From: UBA4479 sp963974935
Lineage (GTDB): Bacteria > Pseudomonadota > Alphaproteobacteria > Rhodospirillales > Casp-alpha2
DNA: 64,000 bases
Direction of reading: 5' to 3'
NCBI GenBank assembly: GCA_963974935.1
Contig: CAXBEV010000004.1
Location: 124,001-188,000, forward strand
The notes below the pieces were generated by a model, which was not told the DNA's origin, ran no database searches, and saw nothing but the letters and a program-made list of their open reading frames with translations. The position numbers and the translations under genes were made by a program. Numbering within the stretch: position 1 is the stretch's first letter; each line of letters opens with the position of its first letter. Shown piece after piece: positions 1 through 7,867 of the stretch.

Positions 1-128
1 ATACAGCTTCGAGTGAGATCAAATACGAAAATATACCCCCAAGCACGCAAGCAACGAGGCTACGCCATCGGGCAGCTTGATCGGTCGTCGAAAACCGGTA
101 CGTTTTATCCATTGGGAGAGTGAACGAC

Positions 129-845
129 ATGACTATAGAGACCGTCAAGGCAGTGGTTTTTGATACCTTCGGCACGATTGCGGACTGGCGATCATCCATC
201 GCCGCCGAAGGCACGAAGATTGCGCATACAAAGGGCATCGAAGACTTCGACGGGGACGCCTTCGCCCGCGCTTGGCGCGCCGGCTATCGCCCCGGGATGG
301 CACGGGTGATTGCCGGCGAGAGAGCCTGGACACCGGTCGACGTCATCCACCGTGAACGCCTGGATGAAATCCTGCCGACCTTCGGCCTGGATATGCTGAA
401 CAAAGACGAGCGCACGCATCTGAACGAGGCGTGGCACCGCATCAATCCATGGCCCGACAGCATCCCGGGCTTGCTCAGGATCAAAAAGAAATTCCTTATC
501 GCGCCGCTGTCCAACGGCTCGTTGATGCTGTTATCGAACATGGCAAAACGGGCCGGTATTCCGTGGGATTTCGTATTCTCCAGTGACATGCATCAAGCGT
601 ACAAGCGCGATCCGAAAGTTTATCAAAATGCCATCGCCTTACTGGGGGTCGCACCCCACGAAGTGATGATGGGTGCCGCCCACAACGACGACCTTAAGGC
701 CGCCCAAACGGAGGGCATGCGCACCGCCTACATCAATCGCCCGACCGAATACGGCGTTGATCAGGTCAAAGATTTCGAAGCCACCGGCAGCTACGATATC
801 GTCGCCGCCAGCGTCGAAGAGGTTGCAGATCAGCTGGGGTGTTAG
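129..845 (+). CDS. Haloacid dehalogenase type II-like HAD hydrolase
   Basis: A 238-residue HAD-superfamily hydrolase of the (S)-2-haloacid dehalogenase type. Motif I is VFDTFGT with the nucleophilic Asp. Motif II is LSNGS. The motif III lysine lies in YKRDPKVYQ, and motif IV is GAAHNDDL. Length and motif order fit the L-2-haloacid dehalogenase subfamily, whose members hydrolyse 2-haloalkanoates or small phosphoesters; the substrate cannot be read from sequence. A GTG at 120 is in frame, but ATG 129 has GGGAGAG at better spacing, so I use it. The gene stands alone and converges on the Lrp-type regulator. Confidence 0.85.
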   Translation: MTIETVKAVVFDTFGTIADWRSSIAAEGTKIAHTKGIEDFDGDAFARAWRAGYRPGMARVIAGERAWTPVDVIHRERLDEILPTFGLDMLNKDERTHLNEAWHRINPWPDSIPGLLRIKKKFLIAPLSNGSLMLLSNMAKRAGIPWDFVFSSDMHQAYKRDPKVYQNAIALLGVAPHEVMMGAAHNDDLKAAQTEGMRTAYINRPTEYGVDQVKDFEATGSYDIVAASVEEVADQLGC

Positions 846-857
846 CCTAGGGACTGT

Positions 858-1322
858 TTAGCCGCAGTATTTGAGCGGCAGCACATTTGTCGATTTAATT
901 TCTTCCATCGAGAAGAAAGAGCTTACATCGGCGAAATCGGTTTTCGCGATCAAGCGCTTGTAGACATCATCATAAGCCGCAATATCCGGCACAACGATCT
1001 TCAGCAGATAATCGATTTCACCGGACAGTCGATAGACTTCGATCACTTCTTCGATATCCTGCACGGCAGCCGCGAAAGTCTGCAGCCAGTCCGCTGCGTG
1101 TCGGCCGGCTTTCACGCCGACGAAAACAGTGACCCCGATATTCAACGCTAACGGATTAAGCACGGCGACCCGACCGCGGATCACCCCGGCCTCTTCAAGA
1201 TTGCGGATGCGGCGCCAACACGGCGTCGTCGACAAGCCGACTTTATCCGCGATCTCGGCAACCGAAAGTGAGGCATCGCGCTGAAGGGCATCTAATATCT
1301 TACGATCAAATGCATCTAACAT
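858..1322 (-). CDS. Lrp/AsnC family transcriptional regulator
   Basis: A 154-residue feast/famine regulator. An N-terminal winged helix (about residues 3-60, with LDAFDRKILDALQRDA and VGLSTTPCWRRI) is followed by the alpha-beta AsnC ligand-binding domain (about 68-145, including SGEIDYLLKIVVPD). Family members bind amino acids and form oligomers that wrap operator DNA. The effector and targets are unknown here. It is transcribed divergently from the DUF6356 gene. A 19-bp palindrome lies just upstream of its start codon and suggests autoregulation. Confidence 0.9.
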   Translation of the reverse strand: MLDAFDRKILDALQRDASLSVAEIADKVGLSTTPCWRRIRNLEEAGVIRGRVAVLNPLALNIGVTVFVGVKAGRHAADWLQTFAAAVQDIEEVIEVYRLSGEIDYLLKIVVPDIAAYDDVYKRLIAKTDFADVSSFFSMEEIKSTNVLPLKYCG

Positions 1323-1340
1323 TTCAGTAATCCATTAATT

Positions 1341-1359
1341 ATTAGAAATATATTCTAAT
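1341..1359. promoter_or_regulatory. Palindromic operator upstream of the Lrp gene
   Basis: Perfect inverted repeat of ATTAGAA and TTCTAAT around a 5-nt AT centre, 19 nt before the Lrp-type ATG in an AT-rich divergent promoter region. Lrp/AsnC proteins typically bind such AT-centred palindromes. Binding is inferred. Confidence 0.5.
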
Positions 1360-1413
1360 ATACTAACAAAATATCGAAAATAAGAAAATTCATTTCAGGT
1401 CGATGAGCGTACA

Positions 1414-1427
1414 TTGATCAGCATCAA
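1414..1427 (+). promoter_or_regulatory. FNR/FixK-type box upstream of the DUF6356 gene
   Basis: TTGATCAGCATCAA matches the TTGAT-N4-ATCAA consensus of FNR/FnrL/FixK regulators exactly. It lies 27 nt before the start codon of the DUF6356 gene and about 90 nt from the divergent Lrp start. The close spacing to the start codon leaves little room for a standard activated promoter, so it may act as a repressor site or the transcript may have a very short leader. Confidence 0.6.
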
Positions 1428-1454
1428 ACGCATCAAGATACACCGGAGACCGAT

Positions 1455-1706
1455 ATGTACAAATTGTTCACCCAACACCCCGCCAGCGTCGGCGAAACAT
1501 ATTTTGAGCATTTTTTGATGGCCGGTGGCTTTGCGCTCAGCATGTTTGCAGCGGCGTGCGTATGTCTGGTGCACGCAATTTTGCCGTTTATGTTTGAAAA
1601 GACCGGCAGCCGCATGGTGGCTGATTTATATCAGCGCACGGGGCCTGGCCGAGCACAAAAGGACGCGCAAAAAGACACCCCGGCGCAGGCAACAACGACG
1701 GCTTAA
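1455..1706 (+). CDS. DUF6356 family small membrane-associated protein
   Basis: An 83-residue protein starting MYKLFTQHPASVGETYFEHF, the hallmark of DUF6356. One hydrophobic stretch (about residues 24-48, FALSMFAAACVCLVHAILPFMF) is followed by a short tail ending in an Ala/Thr-rich segment. The family is common in alphaproteobacteria and has no known function. ATG 1455 has a GGAG-like site upstream. An FNR-type box sits directly upstream. The stop codon overlaps that of the convergent gene by 4 nt. Confidence 0.75.
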   Translation: MYKLFTQHPASVGETYFEHFLMAGGFALSMFAAACVCLVHAILPFMFEKTGSRMVADLYQRTGPGRAQKDAQKDTPAQATTTA

Positions 1707-2071
1707 AACAGCCCGCCTGAGCCAGAATTATCACTGTCGTCGCCCCCGAATTCGTCGTCCCCGAACAGACCTTCGACGTAACTGAATTCTTTTCGAAAAC
1801 CGCGCCGTTCCAACAGTTTCTTCTGCGCGCCTTCAGGGAAGTCGGTGAACATCATAACTTTTTTATCGATGAGGATTTCGATCAAATCCTCCATAACCCG
1901 GGCCAAGGCCAAGTCGGACTGCACCCATTCGTCGGTGACAGCGACCGGCACGTTCTTTTGGATGAACGCAATGAGGGCCGAGTCGTCGACGGCTACTTCT
2001 TCGCCGCCTTCGACGGGCTGCTCATAAACGGCGGCGATTGCGCCTTCGGCATCTCGATATACGTATGGCAT
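1703..2071 (-). CDS. Conserved hypothetical protein with acidic glycine-rich tail
   Basis: A 122-residue soluble protein with no signal peptide. The N-terminus (MPYVYRDAEGAIAAVYEQP) looks like a small beta-rich fold. The middle is a helix-rich segment (residues 50-90) with FTDFPEGAQKKLLERR, and the tail is GDDEFGGDDSDNSGSG. Similar proteins in Rhodospirillales are often loosely named 'tryptophan synthase subunit beta like', though nothing here supports that enzyme activity. GAGGAG precedes ATG 2071. Function unknown. Confidence 0.65.
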   Translation of the reverse strand: MPYVYRDAEGAIAAVYEQPVEGGEEVAVDDSALIAFIQKNVPVAVTDEWVQSDLALARVMEDLIEILIDKKVMMFTDFPEGAQKKLLERRGFRKEFSYVEGLFGDDEFGGDDSDNSGSGGLF

Positions 2072-2136
2072 AGCTCACTCCTCATATGAGTGTAGCGGGG
2101 CAAAACCAAAAAGCATAGAAAAGGTATCGTCGACGA

Positions 2137-3366
2137 TCAGGACATCTTCGGCGCTTTTTCAATCCGGGCAATCAAGTACATCGGCACCAGGCCTAAAACA
2201 GTGACCACAGACAAGGCTGCAAAGGTCCCGGTGTAACTGCCGATCAGTTGATGTAGACCGGTAAACAGAATCGGTCCTATGATAACGCCCAGGAACGTCG
2301 GCACCAAAGCCCCGCCTGTGGCGCTGCCGATCTGGCCGTCCGGCGCCAGACGGGCGATTTCGGCCATAAACACACCGTTCCATCCGACCGCCGAAAACCC
2401 GAATCCGGCCAACACCGCGTACACCGTCAAAATCGGCGTATCCGGGGCCAACGCTGCCGTCGCCCACGCCGCTAAGACAGATAATATCTGCGAGACGATC
2501 AGCGTCATAATGCCGTTACGCACTTTGTCGGCAACAACGCCCCACGCCAATCGACCTATAACGCCTGCGACCTGCAGCACGGCCAAGCCTGTGCCGGCCG
2601 TCACCAAATCGAGGTGCACATCTTCGACCAGCATGGTGACAGCGAACGTCATCAGCGCCAACTGCACACCCGATAGCGTTAACGCCGCCATTGATAAAAG
2701 TCGAAGTCCTCGGTTTCGCCACACCACGCCCAAGTCCCGAAACACGGCACCTCGGAATTTGGTGGTCGGATCGCGATCGGTATCGAGCGTGGCGCGTAAA
2801 GGTTGAATCGCCAGCATTACCACAAACGCAATCGCCGCCCCGATATAAAGCGCAGCCTGCCAACCGAACATCACGGCTGCCGTCGGCGCCATGAGTCCGG
2901 CGACAACGCCGCCCATCGGTTGGCCGGTCTGTTTGATCGAAAAAATCAGGTTGCGGTTCGCAGGCGATGCGATCTTCATCATCAGCGTTGACGCCGCCGG
3001 ATTGGTCAGACCGTAGGCGACACCAACACCGAATGTCCCGAACAAAAGCGCCGCAATATGCGGCACCGAAATCGCCAGCAACGATGCCGTCACCAAAAAC
3101 GCCGCGATCTGATTTGTGCGGAGCGCCCCCATCCGGCGCACCACGAGTCCCGCCGCGAGCGACATCAAGGTCGCACCGACATAGGCAAAACTGACCTGAA
3201 AGCCGATCATCGAAACAGGCACGTCCAGCGCGGCAGCAAGTTTCGGCGCAATCGCGGCAGGGATAATCACCGCCATCGTCGCAACCACCTGCACAGACGT
3301 CACACCCGCTACGGTCACCGCAGCCAGGGATTTATTGTGTGGGGACGTATCCGATGATTCGTTCAT
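2137..3366 (-). CDS. MFS transporter
   Basis: About 409 residues with roughly twelve hydrophobic segments in two halves split by a cytoplasmic loop (near residues 195-215, LRATLDTDRDPTTKFRG). The loop after TM2 reads VVRRMGALRTNQ, an MFS motif A variant. It is an inner-membrane secondary transporter. The sequence resembles the CynX/NimT-like branch, but the substrate is not inferable. The open frame extends to a TTG at 3375; ATG 3366 is the more likely start. It is divergent from the DacB-like gene with a 48-bp gap. Confidence 0.85.
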   Translation of the reverse strand: MNESSDTSPHNKSLAAVTVAGVTSVQVVATMAVIIPAAIAPKLAAALDVPVSMIGFQVSFAYVGATLMSLAAGLVVRRMGALRTNQIAAFLVTASLLAISVPHIAALLFGTFGVGVAYGLTNPAASTLMMKIASPANRNLIFSIKQTGQPMGGVVAGLMAPTAAVMFGWQAALYIGAAIAFVVMLAIQPLRATLDTDRDPTTKFRGAVFRDLGVVWRNRGLRLLSMAALTLSGVQLALMTFAVTMLVEDVHLDLVTAGTGLAVLQVAGVIGRLAWGVVADKVRNGIMTLIVSQILSVLAAWATAALAPDTPILTVYAVLAGFGFSAVGWNGVFMAEIARLAPDGQIGSATGGALVPTFLGVIIGPILFTGLHQLIGSYTGTFAALSVVTVLGLVPMYLIARIEKAPKMS

Positions 3367-3414
3367 TGATCGCAAGCGTAGCCCGCCGCTCGGGCGCGGT
3401 CTATATTATCCACC

Positions 3415-4806
3415 ATGCAACATGTCATATCACTTGTGCTTATGGTTCTCGTTGTCGGCTTGAGTGTCGGCCTAGGCGGATGCACCACGCCACTGCCAAC
3501 GACGGCACAGCTGATGCAGATGACCGAATCCGATATGCGCACGAGCCTCGAACTGGATGTCGCCGACGTCGGGTATCACGTGATCGATGCCGACACCGGC
3601 GCGGTACTGGCAAGTCAAAATGCAGACGCCGCGTTCCCACCGGCCTCAACCGCGAAGTTGGCAACAATGATCGCCGCCCTCGGCATCCTCGGCCCGGAGC
3701 ACCGATTCCGCACAAAGCTGTTGGCGCGGGGCACGTTGAAAGGCAGCGTGCTCAGCGGTGACATCGTGCTGCAAGGCGACGGGGATCCGCTGTTCAGTGC
3801 CAACGATCTGCGCGCGCTTGCGGTGCGTCTGGCGGACATCGGCATAAAGCGGGTCGACGGCCGGTTTTTATATCACAGCACCTTGCCGGTGTTTGCGGAT
3901 ATCGCACCCGGCCAGCCGGTCGATGCGCCCTATAATCAAGGCGTCAGCGGACTCAATTTTGAATTTAACCGAGTGACGTGGACGAAAGACTCAGAAGGCA
4001 TTTACGTCACACCGGACGAGGCCGAAAACCTCACGCCTGCGCTCACACCCGGCAATGACGTCGCGGGCGAGCTGCCGGTGCGCGCACCCAACCTTTTAAG
4101 CGCACGGATGCTGCAACGTTTTGCCGCCAACGAAGGCGTGCAACTACCGTCCCCTGCCCAAGACACGCCACCCGACGGCGCGGTGGTGCTGGCCGAAGTG
4201 TATAGCCTGCCGCTCTTGGAAATTGCGCGGGCGGGGTTGGAGTATTCAAACAACATGGTCGCCGAAGCGGTCGGTGTCGCGGCCGCACGGGCGACCGGTG
4301 CACCGGTCGATACACTGCAACAATCGGCGCATGTGCTGGGACTCTGGCTCGAAATGCATCACCCAAACCTGAAGCACTTCGCCAAAGGCCTCGTCAATCA
4401 TTCAGGCCTCAGCGTGCGTTCCCGGGTTACGCCGGTGCAGATGACGGCGTTGCTGCAAGGTGCCCTCAGTCACCGCCTCAAAGGTTGGCGCTTCGATACG
4501 CTGTTGACGCCGGGCGGCGGGCACACGGGATTTCGTGGTCGCTTCAAGCAACCGGACGCCGCGTACCGCATTTGGGCCAAGTCCGGCACCATGCGCTATA
4601 TCAAAGGCTTGGCCGGCTATATAGATGCCGCATCCGGGCGCCGTTTGATTTTCGCGCTGTTCGTGTACGACCCGAACCGCCGCCAGAAGCTGGAAGAAAA
4701 TCAGCGCCGCCGAAGCGACGCCGCGCTTGCACGCTCCGACGATTGGCGGACACGAAGCGATTTATTCGAAACGACACTTATCAGGCATTGGATTTCGTCG
4801 TATTGA
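3415..4806 (+). CDS. dacB: D-alanyl-D-alanine carboxypeptidase/endopeptidase (PBP4/DacB type), lipoprotein
   Basis: A 463-residue peptidase S13 protein that trims or cleaves D-Ala cross-links in the periplasm. The lipobox LGGC (Cys23) predicts lipid anchoring, unusual for DacB, which is normally soluble. The active-site motif STAK has Ser78 and Lys81. SNN (in YSNNMVAEA) is the second motif and KSGT (in WAKSGTMRYIKG) replaces the usual KTG. The large insert between the first two motifs is typical of class C PBP4. There is a strong start at ATG 3415. It is followed by a NUDIX gene 45 nt downstream. Confidence 0.88.
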   Translation: MQHVISLVLMVLVVGLSVGLGGCTTPLPTTAQLMQMTESDMRTSLELDVADVGYHVIDADTGAVLASQNADAAFPPASTAKLATMIAALGILGPEHRFRTKLLARGTLKGSVLSGDIVLQGDGDPLFSANDLRALAVRLADIGIKRVDGRFLYHSTLPVFADIAPGQPVDAPYNQGVSGLNFEFNRVTWTKDSEGIYVTPDEAENLTPALTPGNDVAGELPVRAPNLLSARMLQRFAANEGVQLPSPAQDTPPDGAVVLAEVYSLPLLEIARAGLEYSNNMVAEAVGVAAARATGAPVDTLQQSAHVLGLWLEMHHPNLKHFAKGLVNHSGLSVRSRVTPVQMTALLQGALSHRLKGWRFDTLLTPGGGHTGFRGRFKQPDAAYRIWAKSGTMRYIKGLAGYIDAASGRRLIFALFVYDPNRRQKLEENQRRRSDAALARSDDWRTRSDLFETTLIRHWISSY

Positions 4807-4851
4807 GTTGCAAGGTATCTACGTGTGCAGTGAACACCTTTGGGGTCACAA

Positions 4852-5316
4852 ATGACCGTTGCAGACGACGACATTTCGAAGCTGATCGACAGCGAAGAAA
4901 ACTACGAAAACCCGTTCCGGCAATCGTCGGTGCTACCGTATCGGCTCGGCAAAAAGGGTCTTGAGGTTTTGATGATCACGTCGATGAAGCGCAAGCACTG
5001 GATCATCCCAAAAGGTATTGTAGAGCCGGATATGACGCCCTGGGACTCGGCGGCGAAAGAAGCTCTCGAAGAAGCCGGTGTTGAGGGCGACGTGTCGTCG
5101 CAAAAGATCGGACGATATCACTATGAAAAGTGGGGCGGGCTTTGCCGTTGCGACGTCTACGCCATGCGCGTCACCAAAGTGCATGACATTTGGCTTGAGT
5201 CCGAAGAGCGGGATCGTGCTTGGGTCAGCGGTGACGAAGTGATCGCACGGCTGCGCCATAAAAAGCTCAAAGCCATCGTCTGTAACTTTATCCAACAACG
5301 TCGCGACCGCTCATAA
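4852..5316 (+). CDS. NUDIX hydrolase
   Basis: A 154-residue NUDIX protein. The Nudix box is GIVEPDMTPWDSAAKEALEEAGV, with KEA replacing the usual REU but both catalytic Glu of EEAG kept. IIPKG and the C-terminal AWVSGDEVIARLRH resemble DIPP-type (diphosphoinositol or dinucleoside polyphosphate) NUDIX proteins found next to flagellar or cell-wall genes in alphaproteobacteria; the substrate is uncertain. TTG 4840 is in frame, but ATG 4852 is preferred. The stop codon lies inside a hairpin shared with the convergent flgG. Confidence 0.85.
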   Translation: MTVADDDISKLIDSEENYENPFRQSSVLPYRLGKKGLEVLMITSMKRKHWIIPKGIVEPDMTPWDSAAKEALEEAGVEGDVSSQKIGRYHYEKWGGLCRCDVYAMRVTKVHDIWLESEERDRAWVSGDEVIARLRHKKLKAIVCNFIQQRRDRS

Positions 5317-5332
5317 CACACGCGGTCGCGAC
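5300..5332. terminator. Hairpin between convergent NUDIX gene and flgG
   Basis: Perfect 11-bp inverted repeat (GTCGCGACCGC at 5300-5310 and its complement at 5322-5332) with an 11-nt loop that contains the NUDIX stop codon. There is no clear U-tract on either side. Position between convergent genes suggests a transcript end or stabilising hairpin for both. Confidence 0.55.
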
Positions 5333-5353
5333 AGCCGGAAATAAATTAGAGCT

Positions 5354-6136
5354 TTAGCTCTTACCCGACGGCGCCATCATCTTGTCGGCAGTCTGAATAA
5401 TTTTTGAATTCATTTCATAAGCGCGCTGTGCCTTGATCATCTCGGCGATCTCTTTGACCGGGTTCACGTTCGACGTTTCGACCATCCCTTGTAGGATTGA
5501 GCCGACCTGATCCGAGCCCGGCGTCACCGTGCTGGCTTCACCGGAAGCATCAGTAGCGGTAAACAGGTTATTGCCTTCGTTGCGCAGGCCGCCTTCGTTG
5601 GCAAAGATCGCAAGCTGGATGCTGCCGACATTGGCAGGCTGCTCGGAACCGTCTTGTTTGACCAGCACTTCACCTGTCGAGTTGATGGTGACGTCAATGG
5701 CATCGGTTGGCACTGAGATACCAGGCAAGACCTCGAACCCATCATGGGTCACAAGAGCACCAGATTCGTTAACCTGAAACGTGCCGTCACGCGTATACGC
5801 GGTCTCGCCGTTCGGCAACTGCACCTGGAAATACCCTTTGCCCTGGATCGCTAGGTCAAAGGCATTATCGGTGGACTTCAGGCTACCTTGTTCGGTGATC
5901 CGGTACACCGACGCCAAATTGACCCCGAGGCCGCTTTGCACGCCGCCCGGCACTTCGCTGCCGGCGGCGGAGCCGGCTTCATTTGGGCGCGCGTTGTTTT
6001 TGTAGATCAGATCGTGAAATTCTGTCCGCTGGCGTTGATAGCCGGTGGTATTCACGTTGGCGAGGTTGTTGGCGACGACCTCAACGGCGCGTTGCTGCGC
6101 CATCATGCCGGATGCACCAATCCGTAAAGCTTGCAT
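5354..6136 (-). CDS. flgG: Flagellar distal rod protein FlgG
   Basis: 260 residues, the usual FlgG length. The N-terminus is MQALRIGASGMMAQQ, followed by NNLANVNTTGYQR (flagellar rod/hook family signature). The central part has GLGVNLASVYRITEQGSL and GKGYFQVQLPNGETAYTRDG. The C-terminus, ETSNVNPVKEIAEMIKAQRAYEMNSKIIQTADKM, is the diagnostic FlgG ending. FlgG builds the distal rod of the flagellum. The open frame extends upstream, but ATG 6136 with a purine-rich site is the family start. It is alone: flgF, flgA and flgH, its usual neighbours, are absent. A sigma-54 promoter lies upstream. Confidence 0.93.
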   Translation of the reverse strand: MQALRIGASGMMAQQRAVEVVANNLANVNTTGYQRQRTEFHDLIYKNNARPNEAGSAAGSEVPGGVQSGLGVNLASVYRITEQGSLKSTDNAFDLAIQGKGYFQVQLPNGETAYTRDGTFQVNESGALVTHDGFEVLPGISVPTDAIDVTINSTGEVLVKQDGSEQPANVGSIQLAIFANEGGLRNEGNNLFTATDASGEASTVTPGSDQVGSILQGMVETSNVNPVKEIAEMIKAQRAYEMNSKIIQTADKMMAPSGKS

Positions 6137-6227
6137 TGTCCCGTTCCTTTTTCGTCCATCGGCCTCGTTTCGGACCGCTTTTTCTGAAATCGGCGCCCTT
6201 CTGGGCACACCGGTTCGCCTATACCTA

Positions 6228-6244
6228 AGCAACCCTCGTGCCAA
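6228..6244 (-). promoter_or_regulatory. Sigma-54 (-24/-12) promoter of flgG
   Basis: Read on the minus strand the site is TTGGCACGAGGGTTGCT, an exact match to the TGGCACG-N4-TTGCW sigma-54 consensus, with GG at -24 and GC at -12. Transcription would begin near 6216, giving a leader of about 80 nt before flgG ATG 6136. Sigma-54 control of rod/hook genes with an FlbD-type activator is established in Caulobacter. The activator site was not identified. Confidence 0.8.
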
Positions 6245-6345
6245 AAAATAAAGTTAATGATTTCAATGCATTATATTCCATCATCTTTGCAGTACACTGG
6301 TAATCACGGGCGCAGCAGCAATTCTTACCGGCAGGAATTACCGAC

Positions 6346-7344
6346 TTAGACGCAGGGTTTATGCATGGTCGACAAATGGAACAACTCGTCGACTGTAACG
6401 GCGCGCGCAGTCAAGTGCTGGTCGGCGCAATAGCGGCAGAACGCGTCCAAGTCTTTGCGGTTGGCGTCTAGGCCATAGGACCAGAAATCCGCCCCCATCA
6501 GCCGCACCGCATCTTCATAGGCATCCGCATACCAAGGCGACATATCGCGATTAGCCGAACCTTGGGCAACGCTACGAACCCGGTCCATGGCGATACGTCT
6601 GGCCGCCAAAAACGCATCATAGAGTGCGCCCGGCAAGTCCGGATGCGCGTCCACCAAGGTGCGGCGCACGCCGACGACGTGCATGATCGGAAATATCTGT
6701 GTGGACTTGAAATAATCCTGCTCGGCGTCCCGGACATTCGCGATTAAGCGCTTAATCCGCACATCACCATCGGCGAACGCCTGCGGCGGTGCCGGCGCGA
6801 TGATCGCATCCAGATCGCCGTTCAGCATTGCCTCGTTCAAAGATTGCGTCTCGGCCAACGGTTGCAGATCAATATCCGAGGGCAAGTCCAAAGTCAGACG
6901 CTCGACCCTTCCTGGCACATTCAGGCCGCCGGTGCGGTATTTCAGCTGCGCCACGTCGACCCCGTATTGATCGGCCAAGATACCCCGCACCCAAACAGCC
7001 AAGGTCATGGCGTATTCCGGCACGCCCACAACGCGGCCTTCCAAATCTTTCGGTGTCTCTATGCCAGAATCAGCGCGCACATAAACTCCACCATGTCGGA
7101 ACGCCCGAGACAAAAACACCGGGATACCGATATACGCGCATTCACCCCGCGAAAGCTGGATCAGATAGCTGGCAAACGAGAATTCCGTCACGTCATAGGG
7201 AGCGTTGCCAACGGCCAACGGAAACAGGGTGCCGGGCGGTGCCGTCGTCGGCGTGATCTCAAAACCTTCAACCGGTACCCGACCATCCAAAATCGGCAGC
7301 GCACGGTCATAATCCCAACACGCCAAAGAAATCGTCGTTGTCAT
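6346..7344 (-). CDS. 4,5-dihydroxyphthalate decarboxylase-like periplasmic-binding-fold protein
   Basis: About 332 residues. ACWDYDRALPILDGRVPVEGFEI at the start and DLEGRVVGVPEYAMTLAVWVRGIL in the middle match the Pht5/4,5-dihydroxyphthalate decarboxylase family. That family has the fold of type 2 periplasmic-binding proteins (ABC substrate-binding NMT1/THI5-like). There is no signal peptide, so a cytosolic enzyme is more likely than a transporter subunit. True activity on phthalate derivatives is not shown; many homologues are uncharacterised. ATG 7344 has AGGGG five bases upstream; the in-frame GTG at 7350 is less likely. It is divergent from the RidA gene. Confidence 0.75.
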   Translation of the reverse strand: MTTTISLACWDYDRALPILDGRVPVEGFEITPTTAPPGTLFPLAVGNAPYDVTEFSFASYLIQLSRGECAYIGIPVFLSRAFRHGGVYVRADSGIETPKDLEGRVVGVPEYAMTLAVWVRGILADQYGVDVAQLKYRTGGLNVPGRVERLTLDLPSDIDLQPLAETQSLNEAMLNGDLDAIIAPAPPQAFADGDVRIKRLIANVRDAEQDYFKSTQIFPIMHVVGVRRTLVDAHPDLPGALYDAFLAARRIAMDRVRSVAQGSANRDMSPWYADAYEDAVRLMGADFWSYGLDANRKDLDAFCRYCADQHLTARAVTVDELFHLSTMHKPCV

Positions 7345-7434
7345 CTTCACCCCTTTTCGATGTCACGCCACAGCCCCTATGATCACAGACAGACACATCA
7401 TCGTCCAATCGCAATCTCGTTTTAGGAGGCCCCT

Positions 7435-7821
7435 ATGAAAACCAGCGTCCACAATCCAACCGACATCGCGCCGCCGTCGTCAGACTATGCACACGGGCTC
7501 AAGGTCGAAGGGGCGGAAACTTGGGTTCATGTATCGGGCCAAGTGGGCGAGCATCCGGACGGCACCTTGGCCGGCGGCACCGAACAACAAATGGAAGTCT
7601 GCTGGCAGCGTATTATTGCGATCTTGGCCGACAGCGGCTTGGACAAAAAAGACATCGTGAAAGTGACCGCCTACCTAACGCAACCCGAAGATGTCGGGCT
7701 GTATCGGCAAGTGCGTGATCGCATGCTGGAAGGCCACTTGGCAGCGTCAACCTTGTTGATCGTGTCCGGTCTGGCCAAGTCGACCTGGACCGTCGAAATT
7801 GAGGCCGTGGCTGCACGCTAA
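7435..7821 (+). CDS. RidA/YjgF family protein
   Basis: 128 residues of the YjgF/YER057c/UK114 family. Members form trimers, and those with the active-site Arg hydrolyse reactive enamine/imine intermediates. Visible family features are YAHGLKVEGAETWVHVSGQVGEHPDG and the C-terminal STLLIVSGLAKSTWTVEIEAVA. The usual catalytic Arg near residue 105 and the RPARS-like segment are replaced (AASTLLIVSGLAKS), so this is probably one of the Rid subfamilies without the canonical deaminase residue. AGGAGG precedes ATG 7435. It is divergent from the decarboxylase-like gene, which may share its pathway. Confidence 0.85.
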   Translation: MKTSVHNPTDIAPPSSDYAHGLKVEGAETWVHVSGQVGEHPDGTLAGGTEQQMEVCWQRIIAILADSGLDKKDIVKVTAYLTQPEDVGLYRQVRDRMLEGHLAASTLLIVSGLAKSTWTVEIEAVAAR

Positions 7822-7838
7822 GTGCAGACTCCACGGCC
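7803..7838. terminator. Long hairpin spanning the RidA stop codon
   Basis: Two nested arms: GGCCGTGG (7803-7810) pairs with CCACGGCC (7831-7838), and CTGCAC (7811-7816) pairs with GTGCAG (7822-7827). There is a 3-nt bulge, and the 5-nt loop carries the TAA stop. No U-tract follows. It sits between convergent ridA and pirin genes and probably ends or stabilises both transcripts. Confidence 0.55.
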
Positions 7839-7867
7839 CCAAAGTCGTTCGATAAACTTGAAGATGC

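Noticed and set aside
1..128. Possible promoter or small RNA at the left edge
   Set aside because: No hairpin, -35/-10 pair or known motif is clear enough to report.
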